Positions 49,120-61,194 are shown, counted from the stretch's first letter. The stretch: DNA of 64,000 nucleotides from Pseudovirgaria hyperparasitica (GCF_010093815.1 NW_022985550.1:2226055-2290054), one strand, 5' to 3'. Notes: a model not told the origin generated them from the letters alone. Made by a program: numbers and translations.

Positions 49120-51056
49120 CTATGCTCCGCGGTGGTCATCCTGTCTCTCTTTTTCTAGCCGTTGCTGCACGGTACGCTGATGCCTCACACCCCACCAGGA
49201 AACCGCTATGCCCGCTATGCTCGCAAAGAATGTCAATATGTAAGCTTTCTTGAAGCATGCTAGACCATCTCCACACTCACGCTCGCCACCCGCCGCGACG
49301 GTCGAGTGATGGTCATAGATTACTCCGTAGAATAGATTGAAGATATTCCCGGATACAATCGGCGCCAAAGTGATGAAACCCCAATTCACTGACAAATTAC
49401 TCCCACCGAAAGAATCCACCACTAGGGCAGGCATGACTCCAAATAAGAAGCCGTATGCCAGTCCAGTAAGACTGGATACTATCCACAGCTTGTGCGGGTT
49501 TTCGATGTTCATTGCTGCGACCTGTGCGAGGGCAAAAATAGTTCCAGCGGCAGTAGCACACCAGAACCGACTTGCATGCAGTCTCTTAACGAGTATGTCT
49601 GAGCTGACGCCGGACAAAAGACGCCCTGTGAATGACATGAACGATAACACCGAAACATGGAACGACTGCTGATTCATAATGGTGGCCTCAGGTACTGAAG
49701 TATCAAAGTGCCTCCAAAGGGCTTGAGTCTTGAATGACGTTAGTCTAAAGCCAGAAGCAGCTCTCCTTTCTTGCTTACATTGTTGCCAATATTGTTGATG
49801 GTCATGAGGCCTATACCAGATAGTAGACCCATTTGTAACCAAAGTTGCCAGAATTCTTGCTTCAATAGAAGGGCAAGTCCCGACATATCTACCCAACGTG
49901 AGCATTTGCTCCTCATATTCTGGACGGCGTCGTCCGGGATCGAGGCTACGGAAGCGATATCGTCATCTGCGGTGGACGCTGTGGCAAGACCGTCGTTTTC
50001 TGTTCATGATAGTCCGCAAGAGTCTCTCAGATTCACAAGGATATACATAGAGTGAAATGTAACCAATACAGACAGATAGAGCAGCCAGTCGCAGCAGGCC
50101 TCATCGAATCAGGAAATCACACGCGTAAGATGGACTGCTCTCCTGGCATGACCACCTTCATCTGTATCTGCACGATGTGGGACGGAGGGTCTCTTACCTG
50201 GTTCATTTAGCACGGGCTGGGTCGATCGGCTGGATGAAGTAGAGTGAGTGCGATATAGCTCGGTAGAGTCTACCCTTCGTCCCCCATCACTACTAGGTAT
50301 TGCTGTATACGGAGAGTGCGCAGGTACGATGTGTAGAAAGAAGATAGAACCGAAGACAATAGCGGACGTGCCGATCGCTAAGAGTAGCAGGAAACCGGAA
50401 GTGTTATCAGGGAACACTATGCTGGAGATCGTTGAGAAGAAGAATGCGCTGAGACCGAACGCTGCGACTGGGAAAGCTGTTGCTGTCCCACGATGTTGTG
50501 GCCAGTTCAATGCAGCTACTAACTGTGAGCTCCAGTTTCTGAGCCAGCTGCCACTACCTACCAGTTTTCAGAGACGCCTGGAAAGAGCTGCAGCTGCCCA
50601 TACCAGTCAAAAACGAGAAGAAGCACAACAACGAGGTGCTCATCCCGTCCATCCCTCTGTCATATGCTTGATGGATTGGGAAGTATCCTGCGGCGAGACA
50701 AAGGGCACCTATCAAAGCAGCTGCTCTTGGTCCTTTCTGGTCCACAAGTATTCCAAACGGTATTCCCGTGATGTACATGCCCAAGTTCCCAAATGTCCCC
50801 TGGTTGAACTCAGTATGTAGAGGCTTGGTTTGCGGCGAGGAGCACGTACGATAAGCTCACCTTCGGTGGCGGAGAGCTTCAAACGCTCAGCAAGCTGAGG
50901 CTCCCATGCTGAATATGCATACTGCTCATTGCTTTATCAGCATTAGGACACTATGGCAGCTATCGTACGTACGTTTGTCCCGCTTGCAAGTGATGCTGCA
51001 GTTGCTGCCACGAGGGAAACGATGCGTATGGTGTTCTGAGCTTTGATTGAACCCAT
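49120..51056 (-). CDS. MFS transporter, Mch1/nodulin-like type
   Basis: Multispanning transporter of the major facilitator superfamily. Exons (minus strand): 51056-50973, 50921-50850, 50799-50562, 50515-50123, 49999-49779 and 49728-49120, giving about 538 aa. TM1 holds IRIVSLVAATAASLASGTNYAYSAW, and the loop motif LSATEGELIGTFGNLGMYITGIPFG is typical of fungal Mch1 and plant nodulin-like carriers, a monocarboxylate-transporter-related group. The second half begins with FWQLWLQMGLLSGIGLMTINN and continues to VVDSFGGSNLSVNWGFITLAP. The middle loop is poorly fixed: the intron 50000-50122 (donor GTGTGA) is my best choice, and 50162-50197 could be a 36-base in-frame intron or simply coding. Substrate unknown. 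The membrane could be vacuolar or plasma. It shares a short promoter with the Serinc gene. Confidence 0.85.
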
Positions 51057-51440
51057 GTCGCATCTAGACGCCTAGAAGATGCGCACGCCAGGACAATCAC
51101 TCAGATCACCGAGAGCCCATAAGTGAAAGCTCAGTATGTATGTCGGCTGAGGAGGTCGCTACAAAAGTGGTAGAGAAGTCGCGACAAACACGTTTGCTTG
51201 ACCGGACGCGCAGCTGAGAATGGCGAACCGGTGGTAGGAGGACAGACAATGGTTTTATAAGCGAGTGGTTCTGTCACCGGGAGTGTTTATCAGTTCCTAA
51301 TGTTTATTCTTGACTAGCGGTATCTCCGACGATCACGTGTCAGAATCTAGCGTCGTATGTCATTTGGAACCTCTGCTGTGCACGAGGTCAACGCTGTTCA
51401 GGCTTCAACACACTCAACGTCGATATACCCTACCACGATC
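51057..51440. promoter_or_regulatory. Bidirectional promoter, MFS and Serinc
   Basis: 384 bases separate the divergent starts at 51056 and 51441, so both promoters and 5' UTRs must share this piece. I cannot name specific factor sites. Confidence 0.5.
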
Positions 51441-53037
51441 ATGGGCGCGCTACTTTCTATACCGCTGCTTGCTGTGCCAAGTATTGGCACTGTATGTTAT
51501 CACTTCAGGATGTTTCTTGCGACTTCAGAGACTAACGGTTGCTTAAACAGATCGGAACCTTTGCCGCTTCATGTTGCGGAGCCGCGACATGCTCTGCTGT
51601 CTTCAGCGCCTGTGGAAAATGTCAAAACAGGTATGCGGAAACTGCTTAGAGTATATTCGTTGCCCCAAATGTTTACGTAGAATAGCATGGCTACTCGTAT
51701 CGCATACGCACTCATACTCCTCGTCAACTCAATCATATCTTGGCTTATGCTCACGGACTGGGCAATGAAGAAGTTGGAACACTTGACGCTTGACTACATG
51801 CACTTTTGCACCGGCGGAGATTGCTTTGGGTTCGTCGCAGTACATCGAATGAACTTTGCGTTAGGTATCTTTCATGCGATCATGGCTACAATGTTACTTG
51901 GCGTTCGCTCCTCGAAGGACGGTCGCGCGCCCATCCAAAACGGCTTCTGGGGCCCAAAGATACTGGCCTGGGTCGGTCTTATCGTCGTAAGCTTCTTCAT
52001 ACCGGAGACCTTCTTCGCGACGTGGGGCAAGAACCTAGCTTTAATCGGCGCCATCCTCTTTCTCTTCATCGGCCTAATACTACTCGTGGACCTCGCGCAT
52101 AACTGGGCCGAATTTTGCCAGGAGAAGATCGAGACTGCCGAATCGAGAGTATGGACTGGTCTGCTTGTTGGAACTACGTTGTCCATGTACTTGGCTTCCT
52201 TTGCGATGACCATCGTCATGTATATTTTCTTCGCGAAGAGCGGATGTCAAATGAATCAGGCTGCAATCACGGTATGTAGCTTCGGCTCAGACACAAACAT
52301 TTCTGACAGAATAACAGATCAATCTTCTCCTTGTATTCATTGCTTCGATTGTATCGATCCACCCAGTTGTTCAGAACTACAACACTCGCGCAGGTCTAGC
52401 CCAGTCGGCCATGGTTGCAGTGTATTGCACATACTTGACGATGTCTGCTGTAGGGATGGAGCCGGACGATCACCAATGCAACCCTCTTATCCGCGCTCGA
52501 GGCACACGTCGCGCTTCAATTGTTGTTGGAGCCATTGTGACTTTCGTAACTGTTGCATACACCACGACTCGGGCCGCCACTTATGGCTTGGCCCTAGGAA
52601 GCCAAGGCAACTCATACTCACAACTCGCAACCGAAGATTACGAGGCAGGCCCAATCTATACCCAACCCGAAAGCCGCCGTGAATTACGAACGGCTGCACT
52701 ACGCGCTGCAGTCGAAAGTGGAAGTCTACCGGCCAGTGCTCTCGATGATGATTCTGACGACGAATCCGACGACGGCAAGAACCATCCACGAGACGATGAA
52801 CGTAGCCAGACACAGTACAACTATGCCATGTTCCACATCATCTTCTTGCTCGCCTGTTGCTGGGTATCGACGTTGCTCACAATGAACTTCGACGAAACGA
52901 GTCACGACGACTTTGTTGCAGTCGGAAGGACTTATTGGGCAAGCTGGGCAAAGATCGTCAGTTCTTGGGCTTGCTATGGTATCTATATCTGGTCTCTGGT
53001 TGCGCCAGTGGTGGTGCCTGATCGATTCGATTATTAA
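51441..53037 (+). CDS. TMS1: Serinc/TMS1 family membrane protein
   Basis: Serine-incorporator family protein (yeast Tms1), a multispanning protein of vacuolar and plasma membranes linked to serine-derived lipids. Exons 51441-51491, 51551-51630, 51686-52271 and 52318-53037 give 478 aa. The Cys-rich start typical of the family is present (FAASCCGAATCSAVFSACGK), followed by about ten transmembrane segments, a conserved VHRMNFALGIFHAIMA segment, and WAEFCQEKIETAESR. A long acidic loop (SALDDDSDDESDDGKNHP) lies before the final helices (NFDETSHDDFVAVGRTYWAS). The second intron ends at an AG just before C-ATG (51685) so that CQNS joins MATRIAYALILL; starting at that Met instead would lose the Cys-rich segment. 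Introns are 46-59 bases. Confidence 0.95.
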
Positions 53038-53612
53038 ATATTGTACGTCCGTCCAGGGAGCATTGTACTGTATAGTTTGTCATTGTCCTCTCGTATTCCT
53101 AAATCCCTACAACTACCAATTTACCTTGATGTCTTGGCTTTCACTGCACATGTCTAGGCTCTGTTTAAGTATTTATTAACCACGCAGTGATAACTGTCTG
53201 ATATTCTGAGCTTGTTTGAGGTTTGAACAAGAATCTTGAAACAAACACACGTCTATCTCACCAAATCACTATTCTATCGATGCATGCGATGTGGCTTGGA
53301 GCTAGTAATAAAAGGGGAGTCGTGCTCTACGCTCCAACGCGGCTAGCTCACTACTTAGCAGAACTTCTGCTAATAGCTACGAGATCTGCCGCCAATTTGG
53401 GAGGACACAATTGTGTGTACACTTTTGGCTACGTGTCTAACCAGAAGACAGCATACAAGCACGATACGCAGACCCACCCACCCACTCATACAATCAAAAC
53501 ACTTTTCAACACGCCCAATGAAATACGAGAAGTAGATTTACATGCCCCCCGATGCCCCCCCTAACTGTCATATACATATGTAAATCCCCCCTCAAAGGAA
53601 CACTAGCGTTAG
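53038..53612. other. Convergent spacer
   Basis: 575 bases between converging genes. It contains two short C-runs (about 53540-53562). No gene. Confidence 0.5.
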
Positions 53613-56321
53613 CTAGTACCATTGAATATCCTGCATAGCGTTTCTGAGGACCTCTGTCCGTGTCTTTTGCATTTCCGGCGCGTTTGCACCAATCTGCTCC
53701 ACGATCTCGAGCATGCGTCGTATATCGATGCGTACGAGCGCGTGCAGGGGATCCGAGACGAGAGGAGTGCCTGAGACGGCTTCCTGTTCGATAGCAAGGA
53801 TACGCGCCATCATAAGCTTGGGAGAAAAGAATCACGTCAGCAATAGATTCGCGAGTTGGAGCAGGGTCGACCAGGGGAATAAAAGGATTCGGCGTGGAAG
53901 GATGCATAGTAGAGGAGATCGTGCGCTTACCGCTTCTTCGAACGCGCGGTGCTGAAACACCCACCATACCCCGGCGTCGACCTTCATGTACTCCCACATC
54001 TGGAAATACGTCTCGAGGCCCATGCGCGCAGCCTCGAGGGCGCCGCGCACATCACAGGCTACCCCAGCGGCCTCGTTTTCGTCGGCCTGTAGGATCATGT
54101 AGCAGTGCCAATACACACTGCGGCAGAGCATGTTCTGGCGGAAGCCGCGCGGGTCTGCCACGGCCAGACTGCTAATCGAGTCGCGGTCGCCCACGGTGAG
54201 ATGCGAAGGAAACGAGGAAAATAGGTCCCGGAACGCGCCGCTCAGGTCCTCTTTCTCGCGCTGCGAGTTGCATAGGGGTCGTGTGAGGGACCGGGGCATG
54301 CAAATGATGCGCTGAACCAAGTTTCCCATGCGCCACATGCATCGTATGTATTCGCGATCGGAGAGCTCGTATGGAGGATAGGGATTCGACGGAGCGATAT
54401 TGCTGATGCTCATAGGGTTGATGTTGATATCACTGTCACCGTTGATGGAAGAACTGGTGTTGAATGGCGAGTTGGAAAGATTATCGGTGAGGAATTCTAC
54501 AGGTATATCCGAGAACGTGCCGGTGGGAGGAAGTTTAAGAAGGACGGTGAGGAAAGTATCTTGTACCATGACTGCCTGCCAGACCTTCAGCCGTGACAGT
54601 TTCTCTTGTGGTGTCCCTCTTGGCACAATGGTTTCGGGATCTCGATTAAGCCCCATGGCATAGGCCTGCCGCATGAGTACACCCCCAAAAGACCATGCGT
54701 CCGAAGCATGGTTATCGTTCATAAGGAAGTAGCAGTGGAGTATCATGGCTTGGATTGTTCGTATTGACACTCGACTGAGATAGCTGGATATGCGAAGAGC
54801 CTGGTGTGCAGCAGAGACATAAAATTCAGCCATTTGTGATCTTTCCTGCTCAGACGTGCCTGTCACGAAATGCAGCCCCATTGCGTACATGACTAGATGC
54901 AAGGATAGTAGAGCAGGATCTGCTGTGTGTTTTTCTTCCTGTGGCATCGCCCAGAAGTCTTCGTAGTCAACATAAAACGAATGACGTTCTATCATTGGAT
55001 ACACAGGGTCGACTGTGTCGAAATATGTCGAAATGAGAAAGTCTGCCTGGTCTTTACTAGGCAGTACGCCGATGACCTCGGAAAGACCCCCTTTACTTGT
55101 CCAGTAATTCGCAAATGGGTGTTCGGCACTGAAGCCGAAAACCGGAGACGGCGCATGCTTTGTGTTAGGAATGTTGGATAGGAGAAATGGTGACGAAGAT
55201 GTTGAAGAAAGAGAATTCTGTCGGAACAGAGATCGTGGAAGGGGTATCTAGGCAACACTAGGGTTAGTACAGAGAGTACTTATAGGAGTTGGGTTACCGC
55301 TGCGACTTAAGACATCGAATTTTGCGAACCAATAAGAGGCCGAGGGGGTTAATCAAGGATTCAAATGAGAGTCTCTCGGCCGGGCAATGTGCAATAGACC
55401 GAAGGCACGGAAAAGCCCGTGAAGGTGTAGAGAGATTCGAGATCTTCAGATTGTGGAAGCACAACAAGGTACCCGCAAAACGGCGGCGCGAGATTGACGA
55501 ATTGACATACCTCTGGCGGAACAGTCACATTTGTGGGATCTGGTGGAGGGAAGACGGACTCTTTCTTAGTTCTTTGGGGCACTCTGGGGGCTGATTTGCT
55601 GTATAGCGTGCATCAGCGAGGATCTTCCCGATAGTGAAAGTCGGGCTGCAGATCCGGGGATAAAGATGATGCCGAAGATCAGCAAACGGCTATAAGAGCG
55701 GGGACGTACTCTACGGATGCTATAGCATTGGCGACGTCTGAGTACTTGCATTCGGACATGCGCTTGATACATGCTAAACATTGTGGTCGAGCGCGATCGC
55801 ACTATATGAGATTCGGTCAGTCTCAGTATGCCGACGACGATGAATTGCGACGTCTGATTGAGCGAGTAGAGAATGGGACGTCATGTATGTATATTGAGTG
55901 CTGAGTCGTGCCCCCACGTAATATTTGCTTGAGAAGCGCATTTGTATGTTGTTGCATATTGCTATAGTCGCCTATACCACAGAAGGCCGTAACCCCTTGT
56001 CGTGTGCTTGTGCAACACTTGTAGCAGACAACAGGGGATTAAATTAATGGGATCATAGTGACAAACCTTTGTCTTCCTTTCCACACATTCGGCACAGCTC
56101 AAGGTGGGTTTGTTACGCTTTTGCTTCTTCTTTGGCGGAACATCGCATTTCTTGGACCTGGATACCCCAGATTCCTGCGGAGATGCAGTACTTGGGCTGC
56201 TATGTGATGGCGCAGCAACCAGACCAACAACACTCAATGCTGATGACGGGGAAGGAGAGGGCTGATGCTCATGCTGATGGTGTTGGTTGATATTGGAGCC
56301 GGCTCCAGCGTTGTCAGCCAT
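53613..56321 (-). CDS. Zn2Cys6 transcription factor with fungal_trans domain
   Basis: Zinc-cluster regulator of 651 aa. Exons (minus strand) 56321-56067, 55801-55710, 55598-55511, 55247-53931 and 53816-53613. The first intron (265 bases, donor GTTTGT) lies between the second and third ligand: CAEC-x6, then C-DRARPQ-C-x2-C-x6-C, all six Cys present. The N-terminus is His/Gln/Ser-rich with a basic stretch (PPKKKQKRNKP). The middle-homology domain (fungal_trans) runs from about residue 200 (FANYWTSKGG; FLISTYFDTVDPVYPMIER) through LRISSYLSRVSIRTIQAMIL and LMRQAYAMGLNRDPE. Two introns of 111 and 263 bases around a short third exon are less certain, but they keep the frame and have GTACGT and GTATGT donors. 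The last exon adds a helical tail. Target genes unknown. Confidence 0.87.
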
Positions 56322-56988
56322 CTGGCTTATCTGACAGCCGCATTGGCATTGGAAATTGACTGTGCGTCTGCGGTGCAAGTGTGTCGCGTTGCGATTGAAG
56401 AGTTATTTCCGTCTGCTTCTGCTGGAAATAACTTGCGACGGTCACGCCGTATTCAAGGCCTGAAGCTTCCTGGAACGCAGAGCGGGGAAACAGAGACCCA
56501 CTATTTCCTAACCGAATATTCCCAAGGACTGTCATTGGCCACATTCTTGAATCGATCCACTGCATTGTTCGTCTGTGATATATACATACCTATTACCTGG
56601 TAAATGAGAGCAAAGAAAGAAAATTTTGTCTGTCCTGACTTGCAATACAGCCTTACTGAGGACATCTGAACCAGGTTCCGGCTTGCGATCCGAGACTGTA
56701 CACGGTCGGAGCATTGCCTTGCCCTGCAACGTAATTAAAGCAAAGGTTTCATGCAAATGGAGGTCCGATTATCATCTTGTTTTTTTCAGGCTTCTTTCAA
56801 GCATACCGTCGACAAGACAACCTCCCTATCAAAAGCAACGACGAGCTTTCTATCCGAATGTGAATTTATCTCATTTAATGTGATAGTGTTCGAACAACAT
56901 CCCCGCCGTTGTTTCGTAATGTTGGTTCGCGAAGCTTCGCTCACATACTATGACATCGCGAAGTTGTCACTTCTGTCTGATATGAAAC
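56322..56988. other. Spacer upstream of the zinc-cluster gene
   Basis: 667 bases between minus-strand genes: promoter of the regulator and 3' UTR of the RRG7-like gene. No gene seen. Confidence 0.5.
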
Positions 56989-58038
56989 TCAGGTTCTCTC
57001 GGGTCGCAATTTGGTCTCTTGGGCTTTGGTTGCAGTATCAACCATTGGTGCTTTGGCGGCAAGGCTCTTGATAGGCCAACCATTATATGTCAAGCATATC
57101 TTCGTGTTCACGCATCCGCCTCCGTCTCCGCTCGCGCTTGAGGAATCACTGCTGCCATAGTTGAGTGACACTCCCATTCCCTGGAGTCCTATCCCGGTCG
57201 CCTTCCGATTCCAGTGAAATTGCTCTACCACACCATCCAAGCTAATTTTGAGAAATCCCATGGGCATCTCGCTTTTCTCAATTGCATCCCTGACACCGTT
57301 CGTGACGTTGCCTGGACTGGCGACCAAACCAAGGACGTCTTTTTTAAACCATGTCGGTATGCCTGTGAAGGCTCCAGCTAGCTCGCGAACATGGCTAGGG
57401 AAGAGACCAGAATTAAGTGCCTTACATTGTATGAAGATACGAAGAGGCTCTGCGGAACTAGGTACCGACCATCGGCCGATCAAGTCTATACCCAGATCTG
57501 ACCGACGACCTGTCCGTGTCAGGTCGAAATGGTATCGCCGCAGTGTGTCGGCAACTGTGTACTCGTATTTTGTGCCGTTGAAGACGGTCGTTGACCGACC
57601 CAGATTCTCGCGTTGCGCATATTGTAAGAAGCTCTCGAGATCGTTATGGTGACTTGAACCAGCACTAAAGCGAGGTTCTGATGCCATTCGCATGTCGTCA
57701 AACCCTTGCACGACTTCATCCAGTGCAGTGGCGGAAGCAGTGCTGACTTCGTCCAAAATTTCAGTTTTGATGGGAGATTTGCTTCTGATATTCTTCTCTT
57801 TTCTGGGTCGACCTCGTTTCGGAGTATCGAGGATCAAGGTTGGCTGCGCCTTATTATCATTAATAGGGCGTTCGTGCAATCTTTGGGAAATGTCACGAGC
57901 TTCATCTGACATGAATCTAGCCGCACATGGCCCTCGCTGGAGAAGCCATCGCGAGCGTAAACGCGACGATGGCCTCGTTCGGGAATGTAATGTCCACGCA
58001 GCTTGTGCTCGAGAGACGGGAGAGACGGAAGTGAACAT
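56989..58038 (-). CDS. RRG7: RRG7-like mitochondrial protein, nuclease-like fold
   Basis: Single exon, 349 aa from ATG 58038. The N-terminus is Arg/Ser-rich without acidic residues (VSRAQAAWTLHSRTRPSSRL), a likely mitochondrial presequence, followed by a basic AT-hook-like GRPRKEKN. The core has GTKYEYTVADTLRRYHFDL, then RTGRRSDLGIDLIGRW and IFIQCKA. The D...GID...QCK layout (Asp181/185, Lys206) is that of restriction-endonuclease-like (PD-(D/E)XK) folds and matches yeast Rrg7, needed for respiratory growth and mtDNA maintenance. The nuclease-like fold is inferred; activity is unknown. The frame is open to about 58083 but has no earlier ATG. It is divergent from MED21 with a 304-base spacer. 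Confidence 0.82.
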   Translation of the reverse strand: MFTSVSPVSRAQAAWTLHSRTRPSSRLRSRWLLQRGPCAARFMSDEARDISQRLHERPINDNKAQPTLILDTPKRGRPRKEKNIRSKSPIKTEILDEVSTASATALDEVVQGFDDMRMASEPRFSAGSSHHNDLESFLQYAQRENLGRSTTVFNGTKYEYTVADTLRRYHFDLTRTGRRSDLGIDLIGRWSVPSSAEPLRIFIQCKALNSGLFPSHVRELAGAFTGIPTWFKKDVLGLVASPGNVTNGVRDAIEKSEMPMGFLKISLDGVVEQFHWNRKATGIGLQGMGVSLNYGSSDSSSASGDGGGCVNTKICLTYNGWPIKSLAAKAPMVDTATKAQETKLRPERT

Positions 58039-58342
58039 CCAGATCACAAGATGAAGTCTAGCAATGCATGATGCTGTTGGCAACTGGGTTGACGTCGAAA
58101 CGCGCGTGCCCAGTAAAGTGTGGCGCCGGGGGCCCAGTAAAGTGTGGCGCCGGGGGCCCAGGCCGAAGCAAGCGCTTGACGCTTAACCTCACCTTAAAAT
58201 CGCGATCACCAACTTGTTCATGAACTAACATCCTACGCAAAGCTGGACACCAAACAGCGCACTCACCGCTACGGTACTTTCAAACTTCGCCTACAGCTTG
58301 TCAAATCATTCGCTCAGACCACCTAGGCAAAGTTTTATTGAC
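58039..58342. promoter_or_regulatory. Bidirectional promoter, RRG7 and MED21
   Basis: 304 bases between divergent start codons at 58038 and 58343; both promoters must lie here. It contains a 24-base tandem duplication (58108-58161). Confidence 0.55.
58108..58161 (+). repeat. 24-bp tandem repeat, about 2.2 copies
   Basis: Two perfect adjacent copies of a 24-base unit (58108-58131 and 58132-58155; each starts GCCCAGTAAAGTGTGGC) and the beginning of a third. The repeat is GC-rich and lies 70-125 bases upstream of the RRG7-like start. Confidence 0.85.
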
Positions 58343-58876
58343 ATGGCAGATCGATTATCGCAACTCCAGACCTGTCTGGACCAGGTACGGCTAGTATGAC
58401 CTGGCAGTCGAAATTGCCCACTCTGACAATGCACATAGCTCACAATACAAATGTACTCTTCCCTTATGTATATTAACACACGTGCTCCGTACCGAGCGAT
58501 AGATGGTCAGCCAGACTGGGATCCTCTGAAAGAAGACGAATATGCGAAACAAGACACCCAAACACAGTCTCAGACAAAGTTGTCCAAAGATCCGGACTCG
58601 GCAGAATATGATCCAGAGAAGCCGCACCCTCCAGAATACTTTTACGCTTCAATGCGAGAGCTGTCGAGAGATCTTGTTACGAAACAGCAGCAGATCGACT
58701 TTCTGATAGATGTGCTCCCTGGTATTGGACAGAGCGAGCAACAGCAGAAGAAGAGGCTTGAAGAATTGGAACAGCAGCTAGTAGCAATGGAAGAAGATCG
58801 GTTGGCATCTCTGAAAGAGAAGGATAGACTATTGGAGAAGCTGGATGAGGTTGTCTCCAAAGTCAAGCGGATCTGA
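58343..58876 (+). CDS. MED21: Mediator subunit Med21 (Srb7)
   Basis: Subunit of the middle module of Mediator, the coactivator of RNA polymerase II; it pairs with Med7. Exons 58343-58384 and 58439-58876 give 159 aa. The conserved start MADRLSQLQTCLDQLTIQMY spans the 54-base intron (GTACGG...CATAG, branch CTGAC). A variable Gln/Asp/Pro region follows, then the helix RELSRDLVTKQQQIDFLIDV, LPGIGQSE, and a C-terminal coiled coil (residues about 110-155). All of this is normal for filamentous fungi. The first exon is only 14 codons, so starting at the downstream ATG 58451 would miss it. Confidence 0.96.
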
Positions 58877-59027
58877 GCTGTTGGGCGATACACGAGACGA
58901 CCTAAACATTCTCGCCACGAGCCACAGCTGGGGTCTGGTGCTGGCACATGGCTCATTTGAGCAAGGAGAGATCTATACAATCTAGATACCCAGCAGGACT
59001 TTTCATTCTTCACAGGCGTCCCATCAG

Positions 59028-60040
59028 TCATTCTCCCCCTGGCAAGATTCTACCCTCGGCCTTGTCTGGAAATCCAAAGTTCACACCAAAAGCAGGGTAC
59101 ACATAGCGAGTAATGCCCTTCTCTTTGTGGATCTTCTCCAGCGATTCAAGCTCCTCCCCAGAAAGCACGATCAACTTCGTGTTTTCCTCGATTCGCGAAG
59201 GCGTTACCGATTTGGGAATGACGACGATGCCTCTCGCAATAGCATAGCTCAGGAGTACTGTGCCGGGCGATACTTTGTGTTCGTCTGCCACAGACTTGAC
59301 GGCGACCTCATTGAATAATGGACTCCCGGTGCTGCCGAAAGGACTATAAGCTGTGACGAGAATGTTGTTCTGCCTGCATGTGTCGACGACCTCTTGCTGC
59401 GGAAGATACGGATGGTTTTCGATCTGGTTTACTGCGGGCACAGTCGTAGCATGCTTCAGGAGAATTTCGAGGTACTTCTTCGAATAGTTTGAGACTCCAA
59501 TGGCACGGGTCTTCTCTTTGGGAATCTTCTCCATCCGTTTCCAGGTCTCGATGTGCGAGGTGGAGACGTCCAGGTCTCTGCTACCGTCCTCAAGCTTGGG
59601 AAACAAAGGATGGTTACCTGCACGTTCAGTTATTCCCACTTTGTGGCACGTAGGCCATGAATCTATTTACCTTTTGGATTCATGGGACAAGGCCAATGCA
59701 TCAAGAACAAGTCGACATAATCTAAGCCCAAGTTCTTCAAGCTCTCGTCCAGACCCTCCTCAACGCGTGTGTGAAACGTGCACCACAACTTGGTTGTTAC
59801 GAAGATGTCCTCCCGCTTCACAGCACCCGAGGCGATGGCGGCTTTGATGCCCTCACCAACCTCATTCTCATTCTGATAGCAGTATGCGGCATCGATGTGC
59901 CTGTAGCCACTTTTTAGAGCATGTTCGACGGCCTGCTTGACTTCGCCAGGCGATGATTGCCAGGTGCCTAACCCCAAAGCTGGGATAGTGGTGCCGTTGT
60001 TAAGGGTGAAGCGGGTGTTGATATCTGGACTTGGCGACAT
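59028..60040 (-). CDS. Aldo-keto reductase
   Basis: NADPH-dependent aldehyde/ketone reductase of the aldo-keto reductase superfamily, 319 aa, probably cytosolic. Exons (minus strand) 60040-59671 and 59617-59028; the 53-base intron has GTAAAT, an AACTGA branch and a GTGCAG end. The tetrad is complete: D50, Y55, K84 and H115 (HIDAAYCYQNE, VTTKLW, LMHWPCP). The cofactor side shows IGVSNYSKKYLE, VNQIENHPYLPQ and IPKSVTPSRIEENTKL. The end is a full-length loop. Its nearest neighbour is a myo-inositol oxygenase gene, and D-glucuronate is a known substrate of fungal members of this family, so a role as glucuronate reductase is a reasonable guess; yeast Gcy1-type general reductases are equally similar by eye. 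Confidence 0.92.
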
Positions 60041-61194
60041 GACGTGTGATGATGTGATCTAAAGCAGGCGTCAGGTTGTCTTTCGCGAGCGAAGGTCACA
60101 GCCGGTCTTTTAGGATAAGATTCTTAACAGCACGACGACGGAGAAATATGCTTGCACAGTCGGCGACGCAGCTGCTACGGAATGTTTGCCGGGCTTCTAG
60201 CCGCATAGATCATCAAATTAAGGACAGTGGTCGGTGCTTTCAGCTCAGAAACCGACGACATTTCGCTGCTTGATTGCCCGAGATTCTTGGTGGCGGGGTA
60301 GCAGTACCTTAGCAGTCGAATATCTGCCTGAGGGCATTTAGGCTTTTATGCCTGAGGCTCAGATACTTAAAGATCAGCGCGGACAACTCACCTCATATAT
60401 TGTTCTCTTATCCTCATCCTTCATCCGCACGCCGCTTACAGATTTCGAACATGTATAATACGCATTTCGAAGATCATCACGCATCATCATCCATGCGTGT
60501 GCAGAAGCCCGACATGTCACTACGTTCCCTGACCATGCCAATAGCCTTACCCCGCTGGCCAAGGAGGAAATTTTCGCCGCAAGGTCAAAACTTCAACCGC
60601 CAGACTTGCTCCACCTATATCCGCGCCTCATGCACGTTGAAACTTCTATGCTATGATACATGTGCCTCTTCGGGCGTTTTTCTACTTTTTTCAACTTATG
60701 GGAACGCGCGTGGTGCCTAGAGATTTGCCTCCCCATGGATCTGGTGGCTAGGCTAGCCGTCCACCCTGGAACAATATGGAGACTTGGAGCGTCACGACAC
60801 GCAGCATGATCATGGCACGGTCTTTATCCCGGCCACTTTACATCTATCAATTTTCTCGAATGGCGTACATGGTAAGTGGGTTCTCGTCAGGTTTGTTCAC
60901 CACTTTCGACTCGGCAGACGAGGTAATATCTTGGTGGTCAACACCATCTACTTTCCCTGCTCGTGCTGGCTCCACCTGGGGCTGCTAGGATGGATTGTCT
61001 GCGGATGTACGGGCTACATATACTCAATGCTACGTTCAAATCTATTGTTTCTCCCCAGACCATAGAATTCCCAGTCTCTGTCTCTCTCCGCAATTAAGCA
61101 CCCAGAATTAGCAATCACTCTTCATATCTCGTGGGTTTGTTTTCTCGAAGTCCAAATAAATACATTGTCGCATACATACACACACATCTGCATC
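60041..61194. other. Divergent region between AKR and MIOX
   Basis: 1.15 kb between divergent genes, holding both promoters. Small frames (for example 60784-61065) show nothing recognisable. Common regulatory sites might be sought here if the two genes are co-regulated. Confidence 0.5.

Noticed and set aside
60784-61065. 94-codon plus-strand frame between AKR and MIOX
   Set aside because: Mildly hydrophobic, but no family likeness and it sits in a shared promoter interval.
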